A stretch of DNA of 32,695 nucleotides from an uncultured Candidatus Melainabacteria bacterium. Lineage in GTDB: Bacteria; Cyanobacteriota; Vampirovibrionia; Gastranaerophilales; Gastranaerophilaceae. Position 1 is the stretch's first letter. The number at the start of each line of letters is the position of its first letter. Positions 7,287 to 15,911 of the stretch are shown one piece after another. Location: NCBI GenBank assembly GCA_934693165.1, contig CAKUUX010000016.1, positions 1 through 32,695 on the forward strand, written 5' to 3'. The translations under genes and the position numbers were made by a program. The notes beneath the pieces are model-generated. The model made no database searches, had not been told where the DNA came from, and saw nothing but the letters and a program-made list of their open reading frames with translations.

Positions 7287-8389
7287 TGAATTATTTACTA
7301 AGTTTATTTATTGATTATTTAACAAAATATAACCTACCAAAAGAATTAGCATACGTGATTTTTCCAATAATTCCGTTTATTGTTGTTGCATGTGCGTTGA
7401 TTTTTGTAGTTCTTATTCTTGTCCTTATGGAAAGAAAAGTTTTGGCTTTATTTACACAAAGAAAAGGTCCAAACAGAGTCGGCTTGTGGGGTTGCTTACA
7501 AACTGTTGCAGACGCAATAAAATTGTTATGCAAAGAAAATATAGAACCAAATGTTTCAGATAAAATATTGTTTACATCAGCTCCATTATTGGCTTTTACT
7601 CCAGTATTAATTTGTTGGGGGATAATTCCATTTAGTGTAGAATTTGATTTTATTTCTGTTTCAACATCAGCTTTATTATTTGCTGTAATTGCATTACTAC
7701 CTGTGATGGCAATTGTTTTTGCTGGTTATTCAAGTAACAATAAATATTCTTTAATTGGTTCAATGCGTTCAGTTGCTCAAGCAATAAGCTATGAAATGCC
7801 AATTATGTTCGTATTATTAGCAATAAGCGTTTTAGCATCGTCATTAAATTTAAAAGATATAATTTTATCACAAATCTCTATGTATCAGGTTTGTGGATGG
7901 TATGTATTCCCTTGTTTTTTAGGTTTTGTCATAATGTTTATCTGCGCAATAGCAGAATTAAATAGATGTCCGTTTGACTTACCAGAAGCTGAAAGTGAAC
8001 TTGTAGCTGGATACAATACAGAGTATTCTGGAATGAGATTTGCACTTTTCTTCTTGGGTGAATACGCAATGTTATTTGCAATGTCAGCATTTATTGTTGC
8101 ACTTTTCTTTGGTGGATTTTTATCACCTTTAGGATTTTATATTTCAGAAAAACTAATTTCAAACAATGTTGTAGCGCAGTTTTTTGTTTATTTTGAACAA
8201 GCTGTTTGGTTCTTTATTAAAACATTTATCATTTGTTTTGTAATTATGTGGGTAAGAGCAACATTACCAAGACTTAAATCTTCAAGTTTGCTAAGATTTA
8301 GTTGGAAACTTCTTTTACCATTATCAATATTAAACTTTTTATATATCTGTATTTTTAAATATATTGTTGTATCTGGAGGATTGAGCTAA
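7286..8389 (+). CDS. nuoH: Complex I subunit H (membrane link to the quinone channel)
   Basis: 367 residues, about eight or nine membrane helices. The family signatures MERKVLALFTQRKGPNRVG (cytoplasmic loop at the quinone entrance), ELNRCPFDLPEAESELVAGYNTEYSGMRFALFFLGEY and RATLPRLK are all present, with their conserved acidic and arginine residues. The ATG overlaps the last base of nuoD (TAATG), and GAGGTGG at 7272-7278 supplies a ribosome site. Its own stop overlaps the nuoI ATG in the same way. Length and motifs are normal. Confidence 0.96.
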   Translation: MNYLLSLFIDYLTKYNLPKELAYVIFPIIPFIVVACALIFVVLILVLMERKVLALFTQRKGPNRVGLWGCLQTVADAIKLLCKENIEPNVSDKILFTSAPLLAFTPVLICWGIIPFSVEFDFISVSTSALLFAVIALLPVMAIVFAGYSSNNKYSLIGSMRSVAQAISYEMPIMFVLLAISVLASSLNLKDIILSQISMYQVCGWYVFPCFLGFVIMFICAIAELNRCPFDLPEAESELVAGYNTEYSGMRFALFFLGEYAMLFAMSAFIVALFFGGFLSPLGFYISEKLISNNVVAQFFVYFEQAVWFFIKTFIICFVIMWVRATLPRLKSSSLLRFSWKLLLPLSILNFLYICIFKYIVVSGGLS

Positions 8390-8784
8390 TGATTAAAAAT
8401 GCATTTAAATCAATTCTAGCATTGATAATAGGGCATATTACAGTTTTTAAACACGCTTTCAAAAAACGTGTTACTCTTGAATATCCAGAGCAAAAACAAG
8501 AATTAAACAGCAATTTTAGAGGTAAACACGAGTTTGATTTTGATAAATGTATTGCTTGTGGCGTTTGTCAAAGGGTTTGTCCTGCAAATGCAATAACTAT
8601 TATTAAACAAGATAATAAATTAAATTCTTATATAATTGATTATAACAAATGTATTTTCTGTGGAAATTGTGCGTTCTATTGCAATACTAAGGCAATTTTG
8701 ATGGGAAATGATTATGAACTTGCAACTGATAATAAAGATGATTTAGTTGTTGAATTCAAGAAAGTAAAGGTGGCAAATGACTAG
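8389..8784 (+). CDS. nuoI: Complex I subunit I (two 4Fe-4S clusters N6a/N6b)
   Basis: 131 residues. Two ferredoxin-type motifs: CIACGVCQRVCP (Cys54, 57, 60, 64) and CIFCGNCAFYCN (Cys88, 91, 94, 98). The second ends CN instead of the more common CP, but all eight ligands are kept. An N-terminal amphipathic helix (about 1-25) would lie on the membrane. In a complex without NuoEFG, NuoI is the outermost iron-sulfur subunit, so it is the likely point of electron entry from ferredoxin or an unknown partner (inference from cyanobacterial NDH-1). Overlaps nuoH by 1 nt and nuoJ by 8 nt. Confidence 0.95.
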   Translation: MIKNAFKSILALIIGHITVFKHAFKKRVTLEYPEQKQELNSNFRGKHEFDFDKCIACGVCQRVCPANAITIIKQDNKLNSYIIDYNKCIFCGNCAFYCNTKAILMGNDYELATDNKDDLVVEFKKVKVAND

Positions 8785-9322
8785 TTCTGATATATTAACA
8801 AGTGTTATTTTTTATCTTTGCGCAATTTTAATTATTTCGTGCTCAATCGGTACAATTATTTCAAAGAAAATTATTCATTCTTTGGCACTTTCTGTTGTTG
8901 TATTTATTGTTACAGCAGGATTATTCTTTTTATTAAGTGCTGAATATAATGCAGTTATACAAATTGCCATTTACGGTATCGGAATTCCAATTCTATTAGT
9001 GTTTGCAATTATGTTCACATCTCAAAGATTGGATAAAGATATTTATTTATCTTTTACTCCAAGATTTATGTTGTCGCTAATATCAGCTGTATTATTTGTT
9101 TTGACAATATTTAACATACTTTTAATTTCGTCATCAGTAATCGATTGGTTATTTACACCTCAATCAAATATTAGTATAAATCGTTTTGAAATGATGAACG
9201 CATTATCAACAGGTTTGTACGTTAAGTACTTCTTTGCATTTGAATTAATTTCGTTATTAATTTTCTTGGTAATAGTTGGACTTTCAACGTTAAATATATT
9301 TAAGGAGAAAAAACATGGCTAA
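8777..9322 (+). CDS. nuoJ: Complex I subunit J (membrane subunit)
   Basis: 181 residues, five hydrophobic segments. The central segment SAEYNAVIQIAIYGIGIPILLVFAIMF matches the NuoJ pattern (A.FLA..Q.lVYvGAi.VLflFvIMl), including the helix that has the pi-bulge in solved structures, although Val and Ala/Gly positions differ from common versions. It begins 8 nt before the nuoI stop and overlaps nuoK by 8 nt. The context leaves little doubt about identity. Confidence 0.92.
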   Translation: MTSSDILTSVIFYLCAILIISCSIGTIISKKIIHSLALSVVVFIVTAGLFFLLSAEYNAVIQIAIYGIGIPILLVFAIMFTSQRLDKDIYLSFTPRFMLSLISAVLFVLTIFNILLISSSVIDWLFTPQSNISINRFEMMNALSTGLYVKYFFAFELISLLIFLVIVGLSTLNIFKEKKHG

Positions 9323-9641
9323 TATGTTATTTAATATCTCGCTTTTTCACTATCTAATTTTTGCTTTATTGTTATTCACAATAGGCTTTGTAGGTGTAAT
9401 TGTGTCAAAAAATATATTTAAAATATTAATTTGTATTGAATTTATGTTATCGGCTGTAAATGTTAATATGATTGCATTTGCATCGTTTACTGATTCAGTG
9501 AATTTAACAGGCTTTGTTTTTTCTTTGTTCTATATTGCTATTGGAGCTGTAGAACTGGGGATTGCAATTTCAATTTTTTATTTAATGTATCAATCTAAAA
9601 AGAGTGTTGATATTAACAATTATGGGGAGCTTAAAGGATAA
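9315..9641 (+). CDS. nuoK: Complex I subunit K (membrane subunit)
   Basis: 108 residues with three membrane helices, the usual architecture. FTIGFVGVIVSKNIFKILICIEFMLSAVNVNMIAF corresponds to the family G..G......N.i..Lm.iElmLnAvNL..v.f and keeps the membrane Glu (in CIEFML) required for ion translocation. A second Glu is present in GAVELGIAISIF (usual A.AEaAiGLAi). AGGAG in front of the ATG (around 9303-9307) is a good ribosome site. Overlaps nuoJ by 8 nt and nuoL by 1 nt. Confidence 0.95.
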   Translation: MANMLFNISLFHYLIFALLLFTIGFVGVIVSKNIFKILICIEFMLSAVNVNMIAFASFTDSVNLTGFVFSLFYIAIGAVELGIAISIFYLMYQSKKSVDINNYGELKG

Positions 9642-11497
9642 TGGATTTCTTTGTTCAAAATATGTATATAGCAATATTATTCCCTCTTTGGGTTTCTATG
9701 TTAATTTTAATTGGCAAGTTTACTGCAACATTGAAATCTAAAAAGACAATCTTGATTTTAACTCTTATATCTTCAATTTGGGGGTTAATATCATCTGCTT
9801 TTGTATTTGGTAAAGTTGCTTTAAATCAAAACTTTACTTATGAAAGCACAATTCAGTTTTTAAGCATACAAAATTTGAATTTTGAACTTGGCTACTACGT
9901 AGACTTATTATCAACCTTTATGGCGCTAATTGTATTTGCTGTGACATTGATTGTACAAATTTACGCATATTTTTATATGAAAGAAGATAAAAGCTTTGTT
10001 AGATTTTTTACTTATTTTAACTTCTTTTTATTTGCTATGATTGGATTAGTATTTTCTCCAAATATGTTCCAAACCTACATCTTTTGGGAATTAGTTGGGG
10101 TCGCAAGTTATTTATTAATAGGATTTTGGTACAAAAAGAATTCTGCACAATTGGCAGCTAAAAAAGCTTTTCTAATGAATAGAATTGGCGATTGCTGTTT
10201 GTTGGCAGGTTTAATTTTTTCTTCTGTAATTCTATTTAACTTTGCGCCTGACGTATCAGTAATATCTATTCCATTTTCTAACTTAGATGAAATATCTTCT
10301 TTGCTATACACATATACTACAGAAATAACTTTTGGCGCAATTTGTGTATTGTTTTTCTTTGGTTCGATTGCAAAATCTGCTCAATTCCCATTACATACGT
10401 GGTTAGTAGATGCAATGGAAGGACCTACTCCTGTTAGTGCATTGATTCACTCTGCTACAATGGTGGCAGCTGGTGTATATTTAGTTGCAAGATTATATCC
10501 AATTTATTATCAATCAGCTTTTGCAATGAATTTTATTACGTGTATAGGTATAATTACAGCGATTATTTGTGCTTACTTTGCTCTAACTTGCATTGATATA
10601 AAGAAAGTACTTGCTTATTCAACAAGTTCTCAATTAGGCATAATGTTTGTCGCGCTTGGTTCTGGGGCTTTAACTGGTGGGGTAATTTATTTATCATCTC
10701 ACGCTTTTATAAAATCAATGTTATTCTTATGTGCTGGAGCAGTAATGAAGGAATTGGCTGATAACACTGATATTAGAAATATGGGTGGCTTGAGAAAATC
10801 GATGCCAACTGTTGCTTATTCATTTTTAATAGGTGCATTTGCCTTGAGTGGTCTAATGTTTAGTGGATTTGCAACAAAATCAGTTGTGTTCCATCAACTA
10901 TTTAGCACATCAAATATTTTAGTTTTATCGTTATTGATTTTGGTTTCTTTTATGACAACCTTCTATATTTTTAGACTTTATTTTCTTGTATTTGAAGGGA
11001 AATCAGAAAAATCAATCAATTACAATAAAAAATATGGCTTTAATATTCCAATTATCATTTCAGCCATAATTATTATCATTCTTGGATTTTTCTATCCAAA
11101 TTTAAATGAAATCAAACTTGATATTATACCAGTTTCAATTGAGATTTTGGCGTTGATTTTAGCCTTTTGCTTATATAAAAATAGAAGAGCTTTGCCAAAG
11201 GTTCCTGTTTTATACAAATTTTCATACAATGCCTTGTACATTGATTCTTTATACGATTATATTGCAAAAAGGGTTTATTCATTATTCACAACAATTGCAC
11301 AGTGGATAGATGATTATATATTTGATGGATTAGTTTATGGCATTGCATTTTTAGCAAGATTAAAATCTTGGTTATGTTCAAAAATGCAAACTGGAAATCT
11401 TCAATCATATCTTAGTTATGCATTTTTAATTATAGCATTACTATTTACTTGTTTTTGTATAGTATATTCACTTGTAGCGTACTTTATAGAGGTTTAA
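9641..11497 (+). CDS. nuoL: Complex I subunit L (antiporter-like, distal pump)
   Basis: 618 residues, the normal length, with about 16 membrane helices. Antiporter-family motifs are clear: FWELVGVASYLLIGFWY (pump Glu), KSAQFPLHTWLVDAMEGPTPVSALIHSATMVAAGVYLVAR (Lys and His), KKVLAYSTSSQLG, and SHAFIKSMLFLCAGA. The C-terminal part (about 480-618) contains the amphipathic segment expected for the lateral helix and a final membrane anchor. It overlaps nuoK by 1 nt and is separated from nuoM by 1 nt. Nothing suggests an Mrp-type or hydrogenase-type antiporter instead, given the complete surrounding nuo set. Confidence 0.95.
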   Translation: MDFFVQNMYIAILFPLWVSMLILIGKFTATLKSKKTILILTLISSIWGLISSAFVFGKVALNQNFTYESTIQFLSIQNLNFELGYYVDLLSTFMALIVFAVTLIVQIYAYFYMKEDKSFVRFFTYFNFFLFAMIGLVFSPNMFQTYIFWELVGVASYLLIGFWYKKNSAQLAAKKAFLMNRIGDCCLLAGLIFSSVILFNFAPDVSVISIPFSNLDEISSLLYTYTTEITFGAICVLFFFGSIAKSAQFPLHTWLVDAMEGPTPVSALIHSATMVAAGVYLVARLYPIYYQSAFAMNFITCIGIITAIICAYFALTCIDIKKVLAYSTSSQLGIMFVALGSGALTGGVIYLSSHAFIKSMLFLCAGAVMKELADNTDIRNMGGLRKSMPTVAYSFLIGAFALSGLMFSGFATKSVVFHQLFSTSNILVLSLLILVSFMTTFYIFRLYFLVFEGKSEKSINYNKKYGFNIPIIISAIIIIILGFFYPNLNEIKLDIIPVSIEILALILAFCLYKNRRALPKVPVLYKFSYNALYIDSLYDYIAKRVYSLFTTIAQWIDDYIFDGLVYGIAFLARLKSWLCSKMQTGNLQSYLSYAFLIIALLFTCFCIVYSLVAYFIEV

Positions 11498-11498
11498 C

Positions 11499-13010
11499 AT
11501 GAAATTTTTATCACTAAATTTATTAATATTTTCACCGTTAATAGTTCCATTATTTTTCATGTTGCCTATATTTAGGGGACACGAAGTATTTATAAGAAGA
11601 TTTGCAAAAAGTTTTGCAGGTCTACATTTCTTATATACATTGTGTTTTTGGCTATTTTTTAACCCAGAAGCAACTTATTTCAGTGAACCATCAATATTTG
11701 GTCAAAGTGGTATTCAATCACTTGGTATTCGAACAATATACACAATGGATGGATTATCACTAGCACTTGTGGTTTTAACGTCATTTTTAGTTTTAATGGC
11801 AACTATTGCTAGTAAAACTTGTATCAGAAAACGTCATAAACTTTATTATGGACTAATTTTCTTGCTAGAAACAGCTATTCTTGGTGTTTTTACGGCAGGT
11901 GATATGTTCTTATTCTTTTTCTTTTGGGAATTAGAACTTATTCCAATGTATTTCTTAATTAGTCTATGGGGCTCAGGAAACGCTCAAAAATCAGCTATGA
12001 AATTTATTTTATATACTTTCTTAGGAAGTATGTTTATGCTTGTAGGGATATTGTTGTTGCACTATTTTAACGACACAATAAACCTTCAAATGTCATCATT
12101 ATTTACTGACGTCAATCTTGTTGATAAGTTACCTATAAATATTCAAATTTTGATTTCAATTTTGTTAATGATAGGATTTTTTGTAAAAATGCCTGTAATT
12201 CCACTTCATACGTGGTTACCAAATGCACATGTTGATGCACCAACACCAGTTAGTATGTTACTGGCAGGATTATTATTAAAGCTTGGAGCTTATGGGTTTA
12301 TAAGATTCAATATTCTATTGCTTCCTGACGCATTTAAATTGATTGCGCCTATTTTGATAATATTTGCTGTTATTAATATTATTCATTCTGCACTTGTCGC
12401 TTATAATCAACAAGACATAAAAAAACTTGTTGCGTATTCAAGTATTTCAAATATGGGAATTGTTCTTTTGGGACTTTGTGCAATAAATGAAGTTGGACTA
12501 TCTGGTGGAATTTTTCAAATGATTTCTCACGGGCTAATTTCAGCAGGATTATTCATGATTGTAGGAATAATTTATACGAGAACAAGAACTAGAGATTTTA
12601 AAATGCTTGGTGGGCTTGCGACAGTGATGCCAACCTTAATGGGGTTTAGTATTTTATTTTCAATGGCATCTGTTGGAATGCCTCTTATGTCTGGATTTAT
12701 AGGAGAATTTTTGTCCTTCTGGGGTGCATTTAATTGTCAATTAGAAACACCTATTCTAATTCCAGCTCTTGTTTTTGTTGCAATTTCTGTTCTTGTTTTA
12801 AGTGTCGCATATATGCTTAAATTCTTGCATAGAGTCTTTTATGGCAATATCTTAGAAGGGTGGAAAAATATTAGAGATATTTCTACTCACGAATTTGTAA
12901 TTTTATCATCAATTGCAGGTATCATAGTATTTTTAGGTATATTCCCAATGACAATACTTAATGTGATAAGTCCAGTTGTTGAACTTATCGTAGAAAGCGT
13001 AGGTATATAA
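11499..13010 (+). CDS. nuoM: Complex I subunit M (antiporter-like)
   Basis: 503 residues, about 14 membrane helices. FFFWELELIPMYFLISLWG contains the pump Glu. FFVKMPVIPLHTWLPNAHVDAPTPVSMLLAGLLLKLGAYGFIRF is the central antiporter motif, with PNAH in place of the usual PDAH. Also KKLVAYSSISNMGIVLLG, MISHGLISAGLFMIVG and TRDFKMLGGL, all NuoM-specific. The ATG follows the nuoL stop after 1 nt, with GAGG upstream. The stop overlaps the nuoN start by 1 nt. Confidence 0.95.
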   Translation: MKFLSLNLLIFSPLIVPLFFMLPIFRGHEVFIRRFAKSFAGLHFLYTLCFWLFFNPEATYFSEPSIFGQSGIQSLGIRTIYTMDGLSLALVVLTSFLVLMATIASKTCIRKRHKLYYGLIFLLETAILGVFTAGDMFLFFFFWELELIPMYFLISLWGSGNAQKSAMKFILYTFLGSMFMLVGILLLHYFNDTINLQMSSLFTDVNLVDKLPINIQILISILLMIGFFVKMPVIPLHTWLPNAHVDAPTPVSMLLAGLLLKLGAYGFIRFNILLLPDAFKLIAPILIIFAVINIIHSALVAYNQQDIKKLVAYSSISNMGIVLLGLCAINEVGLSGGIFQMISHGLISAGLFMIVGIIYTRTRTRDFKMLGGLATVMPTLMGFSILFSMASVGMPLMSGFIGEFLSFWGAFNCQLETPILIPALVFVAISVLVLSVAYMLKFLHRVFYGNILEGWKNIRDISTHEFVILSSIAGIIVFLGIFPMTILNVISPVVELIVESVGI

Positions 13011-14455
13011 TGAATTTTTCAGTTGATATATTTAATGTTTTTATACCAAATCTTGTAATAATTGCAGGTATTTTAGTCCAACTAATACTTTGCTTAATCA
13101 AGAAAAATATTAGATTTTATAAATCTGCAAAATGGATAACAGTTGGAACGTTATTGGTTTCTTTGCTATCGCTATTTGATGTTCAATTTGAACCAATATA
13201 TTATGCTTTTTCAGATTCATTAATATCAAATACCTATACTATCTTTATGCAAGCGTTGATTTTGATTGCAGGTACAATTTGTGTATTACTAACAAAGAAA
13301 ACGGTTGTATCTCGCAGAAATAAAGCTTTTCAGTTTTACGCAATCTATTTGGGCGCAGTTTTATCAGGAATGCTTCTTGTTGCAGTAAATGACTATTTAA
13401 CAATGTTTCTTGCTATGGAAATGTTAAGTTTCTGTTGTATGTTTTTAATTGCATTTGCTAAAGGCTATAAATCAAAAGAAGCAGCTTTTAAATATTTACT
13501 TACAAATGCTGTTGCTACGGCAGTATTCTTGTTCGGTGTTTCTTATTTATACGGTATAACTTCGTCTATAAATTTTACGGTAATCAATGATTTTTATATG
13601 CAACATAGTGCAGAGTGGGTTTACACACTTTCTGTAGTATTTATAGCAGGGGGATTATTATTCAAACTTGCGATTTTCCCATTTGCAAATTGGATTTTGG
13701 ATATATATGAAGCAGCTTCAACCTCTGTTGTAGCTTTTTTATCTGTTGTGCCTAAAATCGCAGTATTTGGTATTTTATGTAGACTTTTAGTCTTTAACTT
13801 TAGCTATAGTTTTGAATTCCCTGTAATTCTGCTTGTACTCGCATCTATTACAGTTATCTGGGCAAATTTAATAGCTATAAGACAAAAGAATATAAAAAGA
13901 TTATTAGCTGCAAGCTCTTCTGCAAACGCTTCTTATATGGTTTTTGCAGCAAGTCTTGTAAGTGTATATAATATTTCAACAGTGTTATTTTATTTAATCA
14001 CTTATATATTAATGAATTTAGGTGTTTTTGCTGCAGTAATTCTACTTGAAAATTCGGCATTTTCTAATAAATTGTATGAATTTAAAAATTTTGCTTATAC
14101 AAATCCAATGTTTTGCCTAGCATTTTTAATATCTTTGCTAGGTCTTGCTGGTATGCCATTAACATCAGGCTTTATTGCCAAAGTTTACTTGCTTTCTGCA
14201 ATTGCACAATCTGGATTAATATTTTTACCATTCTTGATAATTCTTGTTTGTGCAATTGTTGTATCTTTGTATTACTACGTAAGAATTGCAAAACTAATGT
14301 TTGAAAAAGACAAATCTACAGAAGAAAAATACGTAATTTACAAAACAGAATCTGCAAGCATTGTACTATATGCTTGTTCTATAATTACTGTAATAATAGG
14401 TATTTTACCAAACCAAGTGATAGAATTATGCAAGTTGATTGCGTATAATATTTAG
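13010..14455 (+). CDS. nuoN: Complex I subunit N (antiporter-like, proximal)
   Basis: 481 residues, about 14 membrane helices. MEMLSFCCMFLIAFAKG carries the pump Glu, FKLAIFPFANWILDIYEAASTSVVAFLSVVPKIAVFG is the central motif, and KRLLAASSSANASYM is the usual second-half motif. The central motif is more divergent than in NuoL and NuoM: the common PFH.W.PDvYeGaPT reads PFANWILDIYEAAST, so the usual histidine is absent. NuoN is the fastest-evolving of the three antiporter subunits, so this may be ordinary drift. It is the last gene of the operon; its 3' end overlaps the convergent small secreted protein gene by 4 nt and no terminator is visible. Confidence 0.93.
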   Translation: MNFSVDIFNVFIPNLVIIAGILVQLILCLIKKNIRFYKSAKWITVGTLLVSLLSLFDVQFEPIYYAFSDSLISNTYTIFMQALILIAGTICVLLTKKTVVSRRNKAFQFYAIYLGAVLSGMLLVAVNDYLTMFLAMEMLSFCCMFLIAFAKGYKSKEAAFKYLLTNAVATAVFLFGVSYLYGITSSINFTVINDFYMQHSAEWVYTLSVVFIAGGLLFKLAIFPFANWILDIYEAASTSVVAFLSVVPKIAVFGILCRLLVFNFSYSFEFPVILLVLASITVIWANLIAIRQKNIKRLLAASSSANASYMVFAASLVSVYNISTVLFYLITYILMNLGVFAAVILLENSAFSNKLYEFKNFAYTNPMFCLAFLISLLGLAGMPLTSGFIAKVYLLSAIAQSGLIFLPFLIILVCAIVVSLYYYVRIAKLMFEKDKSTEEKYVIYKTESASIVLYACSIITVIIGILPNQVIELCKLIAYNI

Positions 14456-14778
14456 TAATCGTTGAAGTTTGGATATGGCTTAATATCGTGATTTAAGAAT
14501 TGACTAGTATCAGAAGACGGGTCAAAATAATAAATCAATCTTTTTATCGCTTTAAATGGTTGATACTTGTAAATAGGATCTTCTGATGGTCTATAATCAT
14601 AAGGTTCCCCATTAGAACGTGCTTGGATTTTGTTATACATTTCAACAAAATCATAAGAATAACCATAGTTAATCATTGACTCTTCCGAATAAACCTCATC
14701 TTGTGTAACATAAGCTTTTGCACAATTTGAAGTTAATATTAAAGATAAAAATATTACTGGTATAAAAAACTTTTTCAT
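14452..14778 (-). CDS. Small secreted protein, function unknown
   Basis: 108 residues. MKKFFIPVIFLSLILTSNCAKAYVTQ is a signal peptide with likely cleavage after AKA (residues 20-22). The mature part is Tyr- and Asp-rich (EMYNKIQARSNGEPYDYRPSEDPIYKYQPFKAIKRLIYYFDPSSD), without recognised domain or cysteine pairs. The cysteine in TSNC does not make a convincing lipobox. The start has AAAGGACAATTA upstream (GGA about 6 nt before ATG), which supports it. It follows ispG by 26 nt on the same strand and may be co-transcribed with it. I do not recognise a family. Confidence 0.75.
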   Translation of the reverse strand: MKKFFIPVIFLSLILTSNCAKAYVTQDEVYSEESMINYGYSYDFVEMYNKIQARSNGEPYDYRPSEDPIYKYQPFKAIKRLIYYFDPSSDTSQFLNHDIKPYPNFNDY

Positions 14779-14804
14779 TAATTGTCCTTTTATATCATAA
14801 TACC

Positions 14805-15872
14805 CTATTTATCAGGATTGTTCAAGTAATTAACAATAACTTCTTCTAATTTATCTAAAAGTTCACTTTCTGGGACTCTTGCAATAATTTCGCCTTTTCT
14901 AAAGATATAGCCTTCACCAATTGCACCAGCAATACCAAAGTCTGCATGTTTAGCTTCCCCTGGCCCATTTACAGGACAACCCATTGTAGCGATTGTAAGA
15001 GTTTCATCTAAGTTTTTAAAACGTTCTTCGACTTTTTTTGCTAATCCAATTAGGTCAATTTGAGTTCTACCACAAGTTGGACAAGAAATAAAATTAACCC
15101 CTTTATGTCTTAAATTTAACGATTTTAGGATTGCATAGCCTGCTTGAACCTCTTCTACGGGATCTTCTGTAAGAGAAACTCTGATTGTGTCACCAATACC
15201 TTGTGCTAAAAGAGCTCCAATACCAACAGATGATTTAACCAAACCTCCTTTTAGAGTTCCTGATTCAGTAATGCCAAGGTGTAGTGGGTAATCGTGTTTT
15301 TCAGAAAATAATCTGTAAGCCTCAATTGTCGTTGGAACATCTGACGATTTTAAAGAAACTTTAATCTTATCAAAATCAAGATCTTCTAATATTTTAATAT
15401 GTCCTTCAGCACTCATAACCATTTTTTCTGCTAAAGAAATATGCAATTCTTGAAGATTTTTTTCTAATGAACCAGCGTTGATACCAATTCTAATAGGTAT
15501 ATTTTGTTGTTTTGCTAAGGCTACAACTTTTTCAACATTTTCTCTTTTTCCAATATTTCCTGGGTTAAGTCTTAGTGCGGCAACCCCATTATTAATGCAT
15601 TGTAGAGCTAATCTATAGTCAAAGTGAATATCTGAAACTACAGGAATATTAGATTTTTTAACAATATCCTTTATCGCTTCAGCTGCATCTTTATTCAAAA
15701 CAGCCAATCTTATGATTTCACAACCTGCATCTTCAAGTCTTTTAATTTGTTCTAAAGTGGCTTTTACGTCACGAGTATCAGTATTGCACATTGATTGCAC
15801 AGAAATAGGAGCGTCGCCACCAATTTTAACGTTTCCTATATTTAACTCTTTTGTTTTTCTTCTTTTTATCAT
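14805..15872 (-). CDS. ispG: 4-hydroxy-3-methylbut-2-enyl diphosphate synthase (flavodoxin/ferredoxin)
   Basis: Seventh-step enzyme of the MEP isoprenoid pathway; reduces MEcPP to HMBPP with a 4Fe-4S cluster. 355 residues, the normal bacterial two-domain size. N-terminal TIM barrel: QSMCNTDTRD, DIHFDYRLAL and LNPGNIG. C-terminal cluster domain: SCPTCGRTQ (Cys264, Cys267) and GCPVNGPGEAKHADFG (Cys299, Glu306), which give the three Cys and one Glu cluster ligands. It needs a ferredoxin or flavodoxin donor. The ATG at 15872 has no Shine-Dalgarno; an extended -10 element ends 6 nt before it, suggesting a leaderless mRNA. Divergent from the phosphoesterase across 39 nt. Confidence 0.96.
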   Translation of the reverse strand: MIKRRKTKELNIGNVKIGGDAPISVQSMCNTDTRDVKATLEQIKRLEDAGCEIIRLAVLNKDAAEAIKDIVKKSNIPVVSDIHFDYRLALQCINNGVAALRLNPGNIGKRENVEKVVALAKQQNIPIRIGINAGSLEKNLQELHISLAEKMVMSAEGHIKILEDLDFDKIKVSLKSSDVPTTIEAYRLFSEKHDYPLHLGITESGTLKGGLVKSSVGIGALLAQGIGDTIRVSLTEDPVEEVQAGYAILKSLNLRHKGVNFISCPTCGRTQIDLIGLAKKVEERFKNLDETLTIATMGCPVNGPGEAKHADFGIAGAIGEGYIFRKGEIIARVPESELLDKLEEVIVNYLNNPDK

Positions 15873-15878
15873 AAAATA

Positions 15879-15887
15879 ATTTTAGCA
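15879..15887 (-). promoter_or_regulatory. ispG: Extended -10 element of ispG (leaderless type)
   Basis: The minus strand reads TGCTAAAAT: a TGn extension and a -10 hexamer with one mismatch to TATAAT. Six bases then separate it from the ispG ATG, so the predicted transcript start is the A of the start codon. Confidence 0.55.
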
Positions 15888-15911
15888 CTAAAATAAAATT
15901 GAGGTAGATTT

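Noticed and set aside
7315..7533. Minus-strand frame inside nuoH
   Set aside because: Shadow of the highly conserved nuoH signature region on the other strand. No promoter or ribosome site.
14700..14740. The small secreted protein as a lipoprotein (TSNC)
   Set aside because: The residues before Cys (TSN) do not match a lipobox, while AKA just after it is a good signal peptidase I site.
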